DNA of 64,000 bases from Lachnospiraceae bacterium MD335 (GTDB lineage: Bacteria; Bacillota; Clostridia; Lachnospirales; Lachnospiraceae), in assembly GCA_000403335.2 (NCBI GenBank), contig KE159628.1:851263-915262 (forward strand), given 5' to 3'. The position numbers and the translations under genes are program-made. Within the stretch, counting starts at the first letter, position 1. The number at the start of each line of letters is the position of its first letter. The notes under the pieces are model-generated. The model was given only the letters and a program-made list of their open reading frames with translations, made no database searches and had not been told where the DNA came from. Of this stretch, positions 1 through 9,234 are shown piece after piece.

Positions 1-2513
1 CGACAACAAACGCCGCAGGAAGCGTTACCGGAAAAGTAACGATAACAAGCGGAACAGAATCTGCCGAAACAGCAATTGACAAGACAATCACAAAGTTACC
101 AACCACGCCTGCTGACAAAGTGGAAACCGTCAGAGCCGCAGTGCAGGATGCATTAAAGAAAGCCGTAGAGGAGGCGCTCGAGGGAACAAAAGTAACAAAC
201 GACAACGCGCAGGATATTGCGAACCAAATTGCAGAAGAAATCATTCCCGCCGCTGTTGCCAAGGCATTGGAGGAAACAGGCGTCAGCCCGAAAGACATTG
301 CAATCGGTGAAGTGGACATCAAAGTCAGTCCGTCTGACGCGGACAGCGAGGGAAGCATTGATGTCGTGATACCCATTACAAGCACAGAGGACTCTGCGCA
401 GACAGGCAATGCACAAATCCAAGTGCCTATTGAGAAAACAGGCGGGGAGCAGGATCCTGATATGGATGCCGAACAGGCGGAAAACACCATAAAAGATACC
501 CTCGGCAAGCTGGAAATTACGAACGACACGACAACGGACGACATTCATGGCGCGATACAGGAGGCGCTTGGAGACGACGCAGTCATCGGGGACATCGAAG
601 TGGTTGAAAAAACGGAGGCAACAGAGGAGAACCCAGGCAGTCTGAGTTTAAAGATAAACGTAACCATAAACGGGAAAACAATCATTATCAACATCGTCGT
701 TCCGATTAAAAAAACAGGCAGCAGAACCGGTGTATACGTCCGCTTTACGGATTATGATAAACTGGACGAAAATGACCAGCCCTGCTACAAATATACCGGA
801 ACCGCAATCAAACCGGCAGTCGAGGTTTACCACAACGAGACTCTTCTGGCGTTAGGAACCGACTACACGATAAGCTACAAAAACAACACCAAGGTCAGCA
901 GCGCGGCAGCATTGACCGTGAAAGGCAAAGGAAACTTTACGGGAACCTCCAACATGGTCAACTTTACAATCATCAACGCAGACATTGCCGCGGATACGAA
1001 ACACCCGACAAAGATGACCGTTGTGGCAAATACAAAGGTTGCACCTGTTATTTTAAATGGCACAAAGAAACTCACGGCAAAAGATTATATGCTGACCGGA
1101 GAAGGACTCGACGGCAAAGGAAAATATACAGACGTTACAGCCGACGGTGTGTTTAACACTCTGACCGTAAAGGGCATCGGCAGCTATGAAGGCAGCAGTT
1201 TTGACATTCAAGTGAAAGTAATCGACAAGAGCGCAGCGAAAAAGTTTACAGTCACCATTGACAAGGATTTCCAGCCCGTTTATGACGCAAAAGCCATCAA
1301 TCTGACGTCCTTGTTCCAAAGTGCGGACAATCAAAACGGTGTGATTGCGGTAACGGATTCAGCCGACCCGTCAAAGCTGTTAAGGGAAGGAGAAGACTTC
1401 ACCACCGTATGTATAAGCAGCCTTACAAACGCGGGAACCGTACAATTCATGCTGACAGGTATGGGCGAATATACGGGAACGGTAAACAAAACATTCAAAA
1501 TTAATCCGTTAAAGGTTAGCGACAGCAGCAAATTTGCAGTGACCTTTGACGAAAATAAAGTGTACGAATACAAAGCTTCCGGGACAACTGTTGACAATCC
1601 TTCGGTAAAATATCTCGGAGAAACCGATGCACAAACGGACGACTGTATCCTTAGACAAGGCGTCGACTATAAAGTTTCTTACAGCAGCAACAAAACAGTC
1701 AGCGACGCAAAAGATGCAGAACTCAAAATAACCTTTCTTGGAAACTACAAAGGCAGCACGGCAGTCACAAAGACTTTTAAAATCAAAGCCGCAAAGCTGT
1801 CGGCACAAAACACGGAAGTCACTGTTCCCGACAAGGTATATGCCAAGGCGGATAAGGCATACAAATCCGCACCGATTGTATCCGTTGACGGCGTGACAAT
1901 CAAAGCGTCCAACTACGACGTATCGTACAGATGGGCGACAGCGTCAAAAGCAGCAAACGACGCAGACTATGTTTCCGACGATAAGGTAAAAATTACGATA
2001 GCCGAGGGTGACAGCTATGCCAAGGTCAAAGTCACAATCACACCTAAGGGCAGCTATACGCTCGCCGAAGGCGCAGTTATTGAGGGAGAATATTATGTCA
2101 GAAAAGCCGAAGGCGCAGCCGACCTCTCCAAAGCAAAGATAACGTTCCACGACAAGACAGGAAACAAGCTCAAGAATTTGGAGTACAACGGCGCAGCATT
2201 TTACACGCCCGAAGGAAACAATCCCGACGCCCAAAATGCGCCGGACGACGAAAACGCAGTCTATGTGAGAGTGAGCGTAAAAAATAAGCTGATAGACCCG
2301 TCGCTCTACGACGTGATATGGACAAACGCCACTGCCAAAGGCAAGGCGACAGTCGTAATCCGCGGCAAAGGGAGCGCAGCCTCACACGGCAATGACATTG
2401 CGGTCGGCAGCAAAAACCAGTCAATCAGCATCAAAGCAATGGCATTCAAGGGCAGGAGCCTGAAAACTTATATGGAAAAAGCAGTGGAAAATCTGAAGAA
2501 AATACTGTTTTAG
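1..2513 (+). CDS. Repeat-rich secreted surface protein, C-terminal part (5' end outside window)
   Basis: The frame is open from base 3, so the gene begins before the window; the GTG at 120 is internal, not a start. The visible part begins with copies of a roughly 100-residue unit that joins a helical stretch (VTND...DI...A.) to a beta stretch ending near I.KT; two copies are nearly whole (about 120-470 and 470-715), and the end of a third lies at the left edge. From about 720 onward come tandem Ig/MBG-like repeats with the signature SYKNN followed by KGKGNFTGT-type strands. The tail (KTYMEKAVENLKKILF) is a basic helix with no LPXTG motif or transmembrane segment. The same C-terminal repeats occur in two other proteins of this window. 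The protein is inferred to be extracellular and structural or adhesive; any catalytic domain would lie upstream of the window. Confidence 0.85.
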   Translation, partial: TTNAAGSVTGKVTITSGTESAETAIDKTITKLPTTPADKVETVRAAVQDALKKAVEEALEGTKVTNDNAQDIANQIAEEIIPAAVAKALEETGVSPKDIAIGEVDIKVSPSDADSEGSIDVVIPITSTEDSAQTGNAQIQVPIEKTGGEQDPDMDAEQAENTIKDTLGKLEITNDTTTDDIHGAIQEALGDDAVIGDIEVVEKTEATEENPGSLSLKINVTINGKTIIINIVVPIKKTGSRTGVYVRFTDYDKLDENDQPCYKYTGTAIKPAVEVYHNETLLALGTDYTISYKNNTKVSSAAALTVKGKGNFTGTSNMVNFTIINADIAADTKHPTKMTVVANTKVAPVILNGTKKLTAKDYMLTGEGLDGKGKYTDVTADGVFNTLTVKGIGSYEGSSFDIQVKVIDKSAAKKFTVTIDKDFQPVYDAKAINLTSLFQSADNQNGVIAVTDSADPSKLLREGEDFTTVCISSLTNAGTVQFMLTGMGEYTGTVNKTFKINPLKVSDSSKFAVTFDENKVYEYKASGTTVDNPSVKYLGETDAQTDDCILRQGVDYKVSYSSNKTVSDAKDAELKITFLGNYKGSTAVTKTFKIKAAKLSAQNTEVTVPDKVYAKADKAYKSAPIVSVDGVTIKASNYDVSYRWATASKAANDADYVSDDKVKITIAEGDSYAKVKVTITPKGSYTLAEGAVIEGEYYVRKAEGAADLSKAKITFHDKTGNKLKNLEYNGAAFYTPEGNNPDAQNAPDDENAVYVRVSVKNKLIDPSLYDVIWTNATAKGKATVVIRGKGSAASHGNDIAVGSKNQSISIKAMAFKGRSLKTYMEKAVENLKKILF

Positions 2514-2557
2514 ATTTGATAGGGGATATTTTCATAAAATAAATTAAAAAAGTAAAG

Positions 2558-2607
2558 ATGTGGAGCAATAAGGCTTTCGTTAGGAAGCCTCTTGACTCCA
2601 CATTTTT
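2558..2607. terminator. Intrinsic terminator between convergent genes
   Basis: The stem ATGTGGAG / CTCCACAT (2558-2565 with 2596-2603) encloses a second stem AGGCTT/AAGCCT and is followed by TTTT on the + strand. The minus strand also reads a T-rich run after it, so it may terminate both the surface-protein gene and the facing AraC gene. Confidence 0.8.
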
Positions 2608-2613
2608 ATGTTT

Positions 2614-3456
2614 TCAGCAAAGACCCCCGTTCGCCTTTCGGAACTGTGTCGGTGAAAGACCGGTACAACGTTTAAAACAATCGCTGAAATAAGCATTGCT
2701 CGAAAATCCGGATTCCATCGTAATCTGCGTCATACTCAGCTTGGAGTTAATCAGGAGCTTTTGCGCGCACTGTACTTTTTCGCTTAAAACAAAATCGGAA
2801 AAAGAAGTATGAAGCTGATTGATAAAAATTTTTGACAGGTAAGACGGTGAAACGTGAACGCAGTCGGCAGTTTCTTTTAGGGAGGGATTTTCGTGAAGAT
2901 GCGTTTTGATGTATTTTATGGCATCAGAAAGGCATTCGTGCTTTTTCTCCAAAATCTGTATCGGCATTCCGCCGAGCTTGCGTTCCCGCAGACATGTGAT
3001 TATCAGCCGATGCAGCAGCCCCTTTAAAATCAGCTCGGAATATTTGTTATAATGGTTCCACTCGCTCTCCATGTCGTTCAGGATTGTTATAATTTTTGCC
3101 TGTGTTGATTTCTCACAATGAATCACGCATTCTCCGCAAAGGTCCTCATAGGTTTCCGCACCGAAAAGTGTCAGAAGATCGTCAATCATCGGGTCGGTAA
3201 ATTTTAATAGGACTGCTTCATACACTTCGCTGGATGGGCATGCTGCGCGTGTGTATACATTGCGCGGAATAAAATTGACATCGCCCGCCTGCAGAACTGC
3301 TGTATATCCCGGAGAATAGACAATCCGTTCGCCGGCTAATATGTACGATAGACCATAAAAGTCCGTATAGGCTTCCGCGGAAGTCATTTCAGAATTGGAT
3401 GTACGGCGCAGACGTGCGTAATTAAAATTGTATCCGGGTTTTAATGGAAGCGGCAT
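2614..3456 (-). CDS. AraC-family transcriptional regulator
   Basis: A 280-residue regulator. Residues 1 to about 150 look like the cupin-type sensor half (for example YILAGERIVYSPGYTAVLQA, a beta-rich stretch). Residues about 180-277 are the double helix-turn-helix of the AraC family, with a first helix-turn-helix (SLKETADCVHVSPSYLSKIF) and a second ending SGFSSNAYFSDCFKRCTGLSPTQFR. The ATG start has a strong ribosome site (GGAGGAGAT) at the right distance. It is transcribed away from the sugar-type ABC importer at 3863-9162. By the usual arrangement of such loci it probably senses a sugar and controls that operon. The ligand cannot be read from the sequence. Confidence 0.92.
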   Translation of the reverse strand: MPLPLKPGYNFNYARLRRTSNSEMTSAEAYTDFYGLSYILAGERIVYSPGYTAVLQAGDVNFIPRNVYTRAACPSSEVYEAVLLKFTDPMIDDLLTLFGAETYEDLCGECVIHCEKSTQAKIITILNDMESEWNHYNKYSELILKGLLHRLIITCLRERKLGGMPIQILEKKHECLSDAIKYIKTHLHENPSLKETADCVHVSPSYLSKIFINQLHTSFSDFVLSEKVQCAQKLLINSKLSMTQITMESGFSSNAYFSDCFKRCTGLSPTQFRKANGGLC

Positions 3457-3620
3457 TGTAATCTCCTCCTTCGCTGCTTTTTTCTTTTTGCATTAACGCT
3501 TTGTATTATTCGGATAGTGTGAGTGTAACACGGTAAAAATCCGATTGACAATCACCAAATTATTGAATTGTGCATTCAAAAATCAACCTTTTGTAGAAAA
3601 TGAATATGTGCAGATTGCTG

Positions 3621-3649
3621 TTGACATGCGGTACGCATATGTTTATCGG
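3621..3649 (+). promoter_or_regulatory. Possible promoter of the ABC importer operon
   Basis: A perfect TTGACA at 3621-3626 is followed after 17 bases by TATCGG, a poor -10. It lies in the 406-base gap between the AraC gene and the first lipoprotein gene, leaving a 5' leader of about 200 bases that contains the hairpins at 3778-3827. The weak -10 would suit an activator-dependent promoter, which is inference only. Confidence 0.3.
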
Positions 3650-3777
3650 TATTTAACAGTTAAAACAATATCACACTTATAAAAAAAGATAAATGTCTGA
3701 AATCTAAAAAAACGCAAGAAATGAATTTCTATACAGAAGAAATGTATTTTGTATCGGTGATAAAATAAATAAAAGCA

Positions 3778-3827
3778 AATCGCCGCATTAAAGCGGCGAT
3801 TAAGAGAAATGCATCGCATTTCTCTTA
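3778..3827. repeat. Two adjacent palindromes in the leader of the importer operon
   Basis: Stem 1 pairs AATCGCCGC (3778-3786) with GCGGCGATT (3793-3801). Stem 2 pairs TAAGAGAAATGC (3801-3812) with GCATTTCTCTTA (3816-3827). Both are perfect. Neither is followed by a T run, so they are not simple terminators. They end about 25 bases before the ribosome site of the first binding-protein gene. They could stabilise the mRNA or be a REP-like dispersed palindrome; stem 1 resembles the GCCGCTAAAGCGGC hairpin at 11679-11692. Confidence 0.65.
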
Positions 3828-3862
3828 AAGTTATGAATTAATTCAATTTAGGGAGGTACGTT

Positions 3863-5485
3863 ATGAAAAGGAAATTAATAGCAATCCTTTTGGCAGGCGC
3901 GATGCTCACGTCGCTTACAGCGTGCGGGGCAGCGGATGGGGAAAATACGACGCCTGCGGCAGACAGCAATAACACGGAAACAGGGAATGCGGCAGCCACG
4001 GAAACGGGAACGGGAGAAAAGGCGGACTACCATGATATTCTCGGCGATACAGGTCTCAATATTGTGGTAAACGGCACGCTGACGACAACGCTTGACAATG
4101 GACAGGCAGAGTTTAAGGAGCAGTGGGAAGAGGCAGTCGGCATTCCTTTAACGATTCAGCAGATGGATCACTCAGCCTATCAGGACGCGGTCGGACGCCT
4201 TTTTGCGAGCGGGGACTATCCGGATGCAATGATTATGTCGGCGAGCATGTTTAAACAGTATGCGCCGACTGGTATTTTGTGGGATATGGCGGACGCGTAT
4301 GACAATGCGGATTTCCAAAACAGAATGATCCTTCCGGACATCAACAAGAACTTAAAGGATTCTGAGGGACGCTTATACGGATTTGCGCCTTCCTACGGAA
4401 ACGGCTGCGTTACCTACGTAAAGCAGGCGTGGCTTGATGCGGTAGGAATCGATATTAACGACATCAAAACATATGATGATTACTATGCAATGCTCAAGGC
4501 ATTCCATGACGGAGATCCTGACGGCAATGGTAAGAACGGTGACACATATGGCGTTGTAGCGCCCGGATTTATCGGAACGGACGCGCCTTATGTCAATTAT
4601 CTTCCGGAGTTTTGGCAGGATGCATACCCTTCGCTCCTTCAGGGCGATGACGGCGTATGGTATGACGGATTTCAGACAGAGGAGACAAAGGCGGCGCTTG
4701 CAAGACTGCGCCAGGGATATGTGGACGGCTGCATCGATCCTGAGTCGCTGACGGCACAGACTAAGACTGCGCGTGAGAAATGGTTCTCAAACAATCAGAC
4801 CGGTTCGTCGGGTGTGTTTGTTTATTGGGCAGGTTCATGGTATCAGACGCTTACGGACAACTTTATCAAAAACGACGTTGATCCGGATATAGTACAGCTT
4901 CCGCCGATTGAAGAAGTTGGCGCATACATTAACAAAGAAGCTCCGGTTTGGGTTATCATTGATTCCGGCGACCCGGCACGAAATCAGGCAGTGTTTGACG
5001 CGCTTCTTGAGACGATGATGGATGGCGACGTGGTGCAGACGCTTTGGACATATGGCGCGGAAGATGTTCACTGGTCAACGCACGCGGAGGAATTTGTGAC
5101 AAATCCGGGAACAGAAAACGAGAAATCATATTCTTATGAAGAGGGAGAATTTCACTTAAAACCGTCTCCAAACGATCCGAACAGTGTTTGGAAAAAGAAC
5201 TATATTGATCCTGCGCTTACCATATGCGAGCTGACAAACGGCTATTCGTCTCAGACGGATCTTGCGGCGGAAGGCAACAGATTCTTTACGGAAAATTCCG
5301 TAGACGCTCCGGTATCTCCGGTATCGGAAACCTTTACAAATGAAACAGGTACCATTTTCGATGCAAAGCTTGCCGTAATTACCAAGGTCGTTGTGGAAGG
5401 CGGCGACATTGACGAGGCGATGCAGGGATATGTGGATACGGTCGGTTCGATTGTAGACCAGTGTTTGGCAGAATTAAACCAGTAA
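3863..5485 (+). CDS. Carbohydrate ABC transporter substrate-binding lipoprotein (copy 1)
   Basis: A 540-residue extracellular solute-binding protein of the family-1 (sugar) type. The signal peptide ends in lipobox LTAC, so it is lipid-anchored outside the membrane. A short Thr/Asn/Glu-rich linker follows, then the mature domain with motifs such as LFASGDYPDAMIM, YGNGCVTYVKQAWLDAVG and NDIKTYDDYYAML. The length and partners match the LplA/YtcQ type, which binds oligosaccharides and works with two LplB/LplC-like permeases. The ribosome site AGGGAGG precedes ATG. It is the first gene of a + strand operon and 25 bases upstream of a close paralog. No ATPase gene is present; such importers usually use a shared MsmK-type ATPase encoded elsewhere. 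The substrate is unknown. Confidence 0.9.
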   Translation: MKRKLIAILLAGAMLTSLTACGAADGENTTPAADSNNTETGNAAATETGTGEKADYHDILGDTGLNIVVNGTLTTTLDNGQAEFKEQWEEAVGIPLTIQQMDHSAYQDAVGRLFASGDYPDAMIMSASMFKQYAPTGILWDMADAYDNADFQNRMILPDINKNLKDSEGRLYGFAPSYGNGCVTYVKQAWLDAVGIDINDIKTYDDYYAMLKAFHDGDPDGNGKNGDTYGVVAPGFIGTDAPYVNYLPEFWQDAYPSLLQGDDGVWYDGFQTEETKAALARLRQGYVDGCIDPESLTAQTKTAREKWFSNNQTGSSGVFVYWAGSWYQTLTDNFIKNDVDPDIVQLPPIEEVGAYINKEAPVWVIIDSGDPARNQAVFDALLETMMDGDVVQTLWTYGAEDVHWSTHAEEFVTNPGTENEKSYSYEEGEFHLKPSPNDPNSVWKKNYIDPALTICELTNGYSSQTDLAAEGNRFFTENSVDAPVSPVSETFTNETGTIFDAKLAVITKVVVEGGDIDEAMQGYVDTVGSIVDQCLAELNQ

Positions 5486-5510
5486 CAAAATCAATAATTG
5501 GAGGAAACAG

Positions 5511-7166
5511 ATGAAAAGAAAATTAATTGCAATCCTTTTGGCGGGCGCAATGCTTACATCGTTTACGGCGTGCGGGGCAAAGAGCGGAGACGAAACAACA
5601 CCTGCGGCAGACAGCAGCAATACGGGTGGTTCCCAGGGCGGCGACACAGCGCAGACTCCGGCGCAGGATACGGCTGCAGGAGATGCCGCGGCAGATACAG
5701 GCAGCGGTTATCAGCTTGAAAAAATCGTCATGGTAGTTGACGGCACAATGGCGGCAGATCTTGAAAACGGAATGCAGGACGTGGAAAAACAGTGGGAAGA
5801 GGCAGTCGGTATTGACCTTGAAATCCAGCCAATTGACCATTCCGGCTATGTGGATGCGGTCGGACGTCTTTTTGCAAGCGGTGACTATCCGGATGTGATG
5901 ATTATGTCGGCGGATATGTTTTCACAGTATATGCCGACAGGACTGCTTTGGGACATGACAGAGGCGTACGACAACGCTGACTTTCAGGAGAGAATGATTT
6001 TACCGTCAATTAACGAGTCTTTAAAGCAAAAGGGAGGCGGAAGGCTTTACGGATTTTCGCCGACGTATGGAAACGGATGCGTGACCTATGTCAAGAAGGC
6101 ATGGCTTGACGCACTTGACATCAATCTTGACGACATCAAGACCTACGACGATTATTATAACATGATGCTGCGGTTCCACAATGAGGACCCGGACGGGAAC
6201 GGTGTGAACGGTGATACATATGGCGTGGTAGCGGCAGGCTTTGTCGGATTTGAGGCGCCGTACATCAATTACCTTCCGGAGTTTTGGCAGGACGCATATC
6301 CCGCAATTCTTCAGGGCGATGACGGCGTGTGGTATGACGGTTTCCAAACAGAGGAAACAAAAGCTGCGCTTTTGCGTCTACAGCAGGCATATGCGGATGG
6401 TGTAATTGATCCGGAGTCGCTTACCGCTTCAACAAAGATTGCGCGTGAGAAGTTTTATTCCAATGATCAGACTGGTTCTTCTGCTTCCTTTACCTACTGG
6501 GCGGGACGCTGGTACCAAACACTGACGGACAGCTTTGTCAAGAACGGTGTTGATGCCGAGCTTGTACAGCTTCCCCCGATTGCCGAGGTTGGCGCATACA
6601 TTAACCGTGAAGCTCCTGTGTGGGTTATCATTGACGACGGCGACGGTGACAATGCCCGTGAGCAGGCAATCTTTGATACGTTTTTCGAAACGATGATGGA
6701 CGGCGACGTGGTACAGACACTTTGGACATTTGGCGCGGAGGATGTGCATTGGTCGCTTAAGGCGGAAGAGTTTACGACAAATGCGGACGATCCGGAGAAA
6801 CGCAAGGATTACAGCTATGAAGAGGGAACATTCCATTTACGTCCTTCTTTGACGGACCCGAATGCGCTTTGGTCAAAAAATTTGTTTGATCCCAATCTTG
6901 TAGTCTGTGAGCTGACGAACGGCTTCGGCGATCCGAGCTCTTTGATGACGGCAGGCAATAAATTCTTTACGGAGAACAGTAAGGACGCACCGCCGTCACC
7001 TGTTTCCGATACCTTTACAAATGAATCCGGCACCATTCATGACGCGAAGCTTGCCGTGATTACAAAGGTCGTTGTAGAGGGCGGAAATGTAGATGAGGCA
7101 ATGCAGACGTATGTAGATACGGTTGGTTCGACGATTGACCAGTGTTTGGCGGAGTTGAATCAGTAA
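5511..7166 (+). CDS. Carbohydrate ABC transporter substrate-binding lipoprotein (copy 2)
   Basis: A 551-residue paralog of the protein just upstream, with an almost identical signal peptide (lipobox FTAC) and highly similar mature sequence throughout (shared LPEFWQDAYP, QGDDGVWYDGFQTEETKAAL, NREAPVWVIIDDGD versus NKEAPVWVIIDSGD). Differences concentrate in the linker and in scattered residues, as expected of a tandem duplication followed by divergence. The ribosome site is TTGGAGGAAACAG. The two binding proteins probably feed the same permease pair downstream with related sugars; this is inferred from order and similarity. Confidence 0.9.
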   Translation: MKRKLIAILLAGAMLTSFTACGAKSGDETTPAADSSNTGGSQGGDTAQTPAQDTAAGDAAADTGSGYQLEKIVMVVDGTMAADLENGMQDVEKQWEEAVGIDLEIQPIDHSGYVDAVGRLFASGDYPDVMIMSADMFSQYMPTGLLWDMTEAYDNADFQERMILPSINESLKQKGGGRLYGFSPTYGNGCVTYVKKAWLDALDINLDDIKTYDDYYNMMLRFHNEDPDGNGVNGDTYGVVAAGFVGFEAPYINYLPEFWQDAYPAILQGDDGVWYDGFQTEETKAALLRLQQAYADGVIDPESLTASTKIAREKFYSNDQTGSSASFTYWAGRWYQTLTDSFVKNGVDAELVQLPPIAEVGAYINREAPVWVIIDDGDGDNAREQAIFDTFFETMMDGDVVQTLWTFGAEDVHWSLKAEEFTTNADDPEKRKDYSYEEGTFHLRPSLTDPNALWSKNLFDPNLVVCELTNGFGDPSSLMTAGNKFFTENSKDAPPSPVSDTFTNESGTIHDAKLAVITKVVVEGGNVDEAMQTYVDTVGSTIDQCLAELNQ

Positions 7167-7187
7167 TTTTTAAGACGCCATAAAATT

Positions 7188-7234
7188 CAGGCGCTGCTGC
7201 TATGTGCGGTGTGTCGTGCATGGCAGGGCGCCTG
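7188..7234 (+). other. Inverted repeat between binding-protein and permease genes
   Basis: CAGGCGC (7188-7194) pairs with GCGCCTG (7228-7234) around a 33-base loop. There is no T run after it. In importer operons a hairpin here often protects the upstream binding-protein mRNA or lowers permease expression. That role is inferred from position only. Confidence 0.4.
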
Positions 7235-7308
7235 CTTTATGCACATGGATAGGGGAAGAAATGTTCCCTCCTCCGATTTTATTAAAGGAAAGAAAGGATG
7301 AGAACGGT

Positions 7309-8262
7309 ATGGCAAAAAAACAAGTTGTAATGACCTCGGGCGGCGTGGAAGTCCGTCATAAGCCTTTGGGACTGCGGATTTGGAACAACAGGGGATATTA
7401 TGTCATGTTCCTGCCTGTAGTAATTTTCATGTTGATAATGAACTATTGGCCGATGCTTGGCGTGCGCTATGCATTTTATGATTATAAGCCGGTAGGAGCG
7501 AAGGTTTTTGTGGGTTTTGATCATTTTGTAAAGATGTTCGGGACACCGGCATTTTGGACCGCATTCAAAAATACGCTGGAATTGAGTATTATAAAACTGA
7601 TTATCACAAATGTTTCCGCAGTTGTGGTATCTATTTTCTTAAATGAAATGAAAAATCTGTTTGCAAAGAAAACACTGCAGACAATTATTTACCTGCCGCA
7701 CTTTATGTCATGGGCAGTCGTTGCATCGATTTTCAGCTTGTTCCTTTCACCATCATCAACCGGTATGGTAAACGGCATTTTGTTCAACGGTGATACGACA
7801 AAGTATATCTATTTCCTTGCAAGCAAAACCTGGTGGCGTCCGATTTTCTACATTATTAATATTTGGAAGGAAACCGGATGGGGAACGATTATCTTCCTTG
7901 CAACGCTGTCAGGTATTAATCCCGAGCTGTATGAGGCGGCGGACATTGACGGTGCGACGCGTATGCAGAAAATCCGTTTCGTAACACTGCCTGCGCTTGC
8001 CAACACAATCATTACGGTATTGATTTTGAATCTCGCAAAGGTTATGAACATGTTCGAGTCCGTATTCGTACTTTACAACAATGCGGTATATGATGTATCC
8101 GACGTTATCTCTACCTATATTTACCGTCAGACATTTGCAATTGCATTGCCGAACTATGGCTATTCAACAGCGGTAGGTCTTTTTAAGTCCGCGGTAGGCT
8201 GCGTCCTTGTTATCGTATGTAACTGGGCGAGCAAGAAGACGCGCGGGCGCGGCATTATATAG
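7309..8262 (+). CDS. Sugar ABC transporter permease, LplB-like
   Basis: A 317-residue integral membrane permease of the carbohydrate-uptake (CUT1) type with about six hydrophobic segments, the first near GYYVMFLPVVIFMLIMNYWP. The cytoplasmic EAA loop that contacts the ATPase is clear: YEAADIDGATRMQKIRFVTL. I chose the ATG at 7309 (MAKKQVVM) because it follows an AAAGG-type site; the frame is open further upstream to 7204, but that extension is Cys/Pro-rich, lacks a ribosome site and crosses the inverted repeat. The longer LplB-like member pairs with the LplC-like permease at 8293. Confidence 0.9.
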   Translation: MAKKQVVMTSGGVEVRHKPLGLRIWNNRGYYVMFLPVVIFMLIMNYWPMLGVRYAFYDYKPVGAKVFVGFDHFVKMFGTPAFWTAFKNTLELSIIKLIITNVSAVVVSIFLNEMKNLFAKKTLQTIIYLPHFMSWAVVASIFSLFLSPSSTGMVNGILFNGDTTKYIYFLASKTWWRPIFYIINIWKETGWGTIIFLATLSGINPELYEAADIDGATRMQKIRFVTLPALANTIITVLILNLAKVMNMFESVFVLYNNAVYDVSDVISTYIYRQTFAIALPNYGYSTAVGLFKSAVGCVLVIVCNWASKKTRGRGII

Positions 8263-8292
8263 AGAGGCTTTTAATAAGAATGGAGGATTAAG

Positions 8293-9162
8293 ATGGCAAA
8301 GGAAAAAGAAATCAAAACAAAAAAGCCAAGTGAGCGGACTTCGCTGTTTGACATTATCAATTACATTGTGTTTATCATTATCGGCTTAATTATCATTGTA
8401 CCGATTTGGAAGGTTGTGGTTGACTCTCTCAATAAGGTTGGCGTATATCAGTTCCAGCTTTGGCCAAGCCAGTTCACATTGGACGGCTACCGTACCATTA
8501 TTCAGACAAATGCGCTGTACAGACCGTTTATTAATTCCGTGATTACAACAGTATTAGGTACGTTCCTTGGACTGGTACTTTCGACACTGGGCGGCTATGT
8601 GCTGGTGCAGTTTGACATGCCGGGACGCGAGTTTTTTGCATATTTCCTGATGTTTACCATGATTTTCTCGGGCGGTATGATTCCCGAGTATTTGGTCATG
8701 AAACGGCTTGGTCTGGTGAATAATATGTGGATACTTGTCTTGAAACATGGCATGAATGTGTATAACTTAGTTCTGATGCGCAACTTTTTTGAAGGCATTC
8801 CCGCGTCACTGTTTGAGGCGGCGCGAATTGACGGGTGTTCGCCGATGCGCATATTCTTTACGATTGTGCTCCCGCTTTCCAAAGCGGCGCTTGCATCGAT
8901 TGGATTGATGTTTTCCGTGGCGGTTTGGAATGACTATTCAACGGTTAAAATTTATATTACGGACCCGAATCAGACAAACTTCCAGTATAAGCTTCGAAAC
9001 ATGATTATGGACGGCGATACCCCGAACACGTCGTATGAGGTATCGCAGAATACGCTGTTTAACGCGGGGATTATTTCGGCGATTTTGCCGTTTATGATAT
9101 TGTATCCGTTTTTGCAGAAGTATTTTGTGAAGGGTGTTAATATTGGAGCGGTTAAGGAATAG
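8293..9162 (+). CDS. Sugar ABC transporter permease, LplC/YtcP-like
   Basis: A 289-residue second permease subunit of the CUT1 family. The first membrane segment is near YIVFIIIGLIIIVPIWKVVV, and five more follow. The EAA loop reads FEAARIDGCSPMRIFFTIVL. The C-terminus YFVKGVNIGAVKE matches the YtcP/LplC class. The ribosome site TGGAGGA precedes ATG and the gene is 30 bases after its partner. With copies 1 and 2 of the binding protein it completes the membrane part of the importer; only the ATPase is missing locally. Confidence 0.92.
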   Translation: MAKEKEIKTKKPSERTSLFDIINYIVFIIIGLIIIVPIWKVVVDSLNKVGVYQFQLWPSQFTLDGYRTIIQTNALYRPFINSVITTVLGTFLGLVLSTLGGYVLVQFDMPGREFFAYFLMFTMIFSGGMIPEYLVMKRLGLVNNMWILVLKHGMNVYNLVLMRNFFEGIPASLFEAARIDGCSPMRIFFTIVLPLSKAALASIGLMFSVAVWNDYSTVKIYITDPNQTNFQYKLRNMIMDGDTPNTSYEVSQNTLFNAGIISAILPFMILYPFLQKYFVKGVNIGAVKE

Positions 9163-9171
9163 AGAGTAAAA

Positions 9172-9211
9172 AAACGACGCAAAGCATTGTTCGGTGTACT
9201 TTGCGTCGTTT
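9172..9211. terminator. Bidirectional intrinsic terminator
   Basis: A perfect 13-base stem pairs AAACGACGCAAAG (9172-9184) with CTTTGCGTCGTTT (9199-9211). On the minus strand it is followed by a run of seven T, so it is a strong terminator for the minus gene at 9235-10104. On the plus strand the T run is short, but the stem probably also ends the importer operon. Confidence 0.85.
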
Positions 9212-9234
9212 GATGACTATGCCGTTCGTATTGA

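Noticed and set aside
120-122. GTG at 120 as start of the first gene
   Set aside because: The same frame is open to the left edge and encodes matching repeat sequence before 120, with no ribosome site there.
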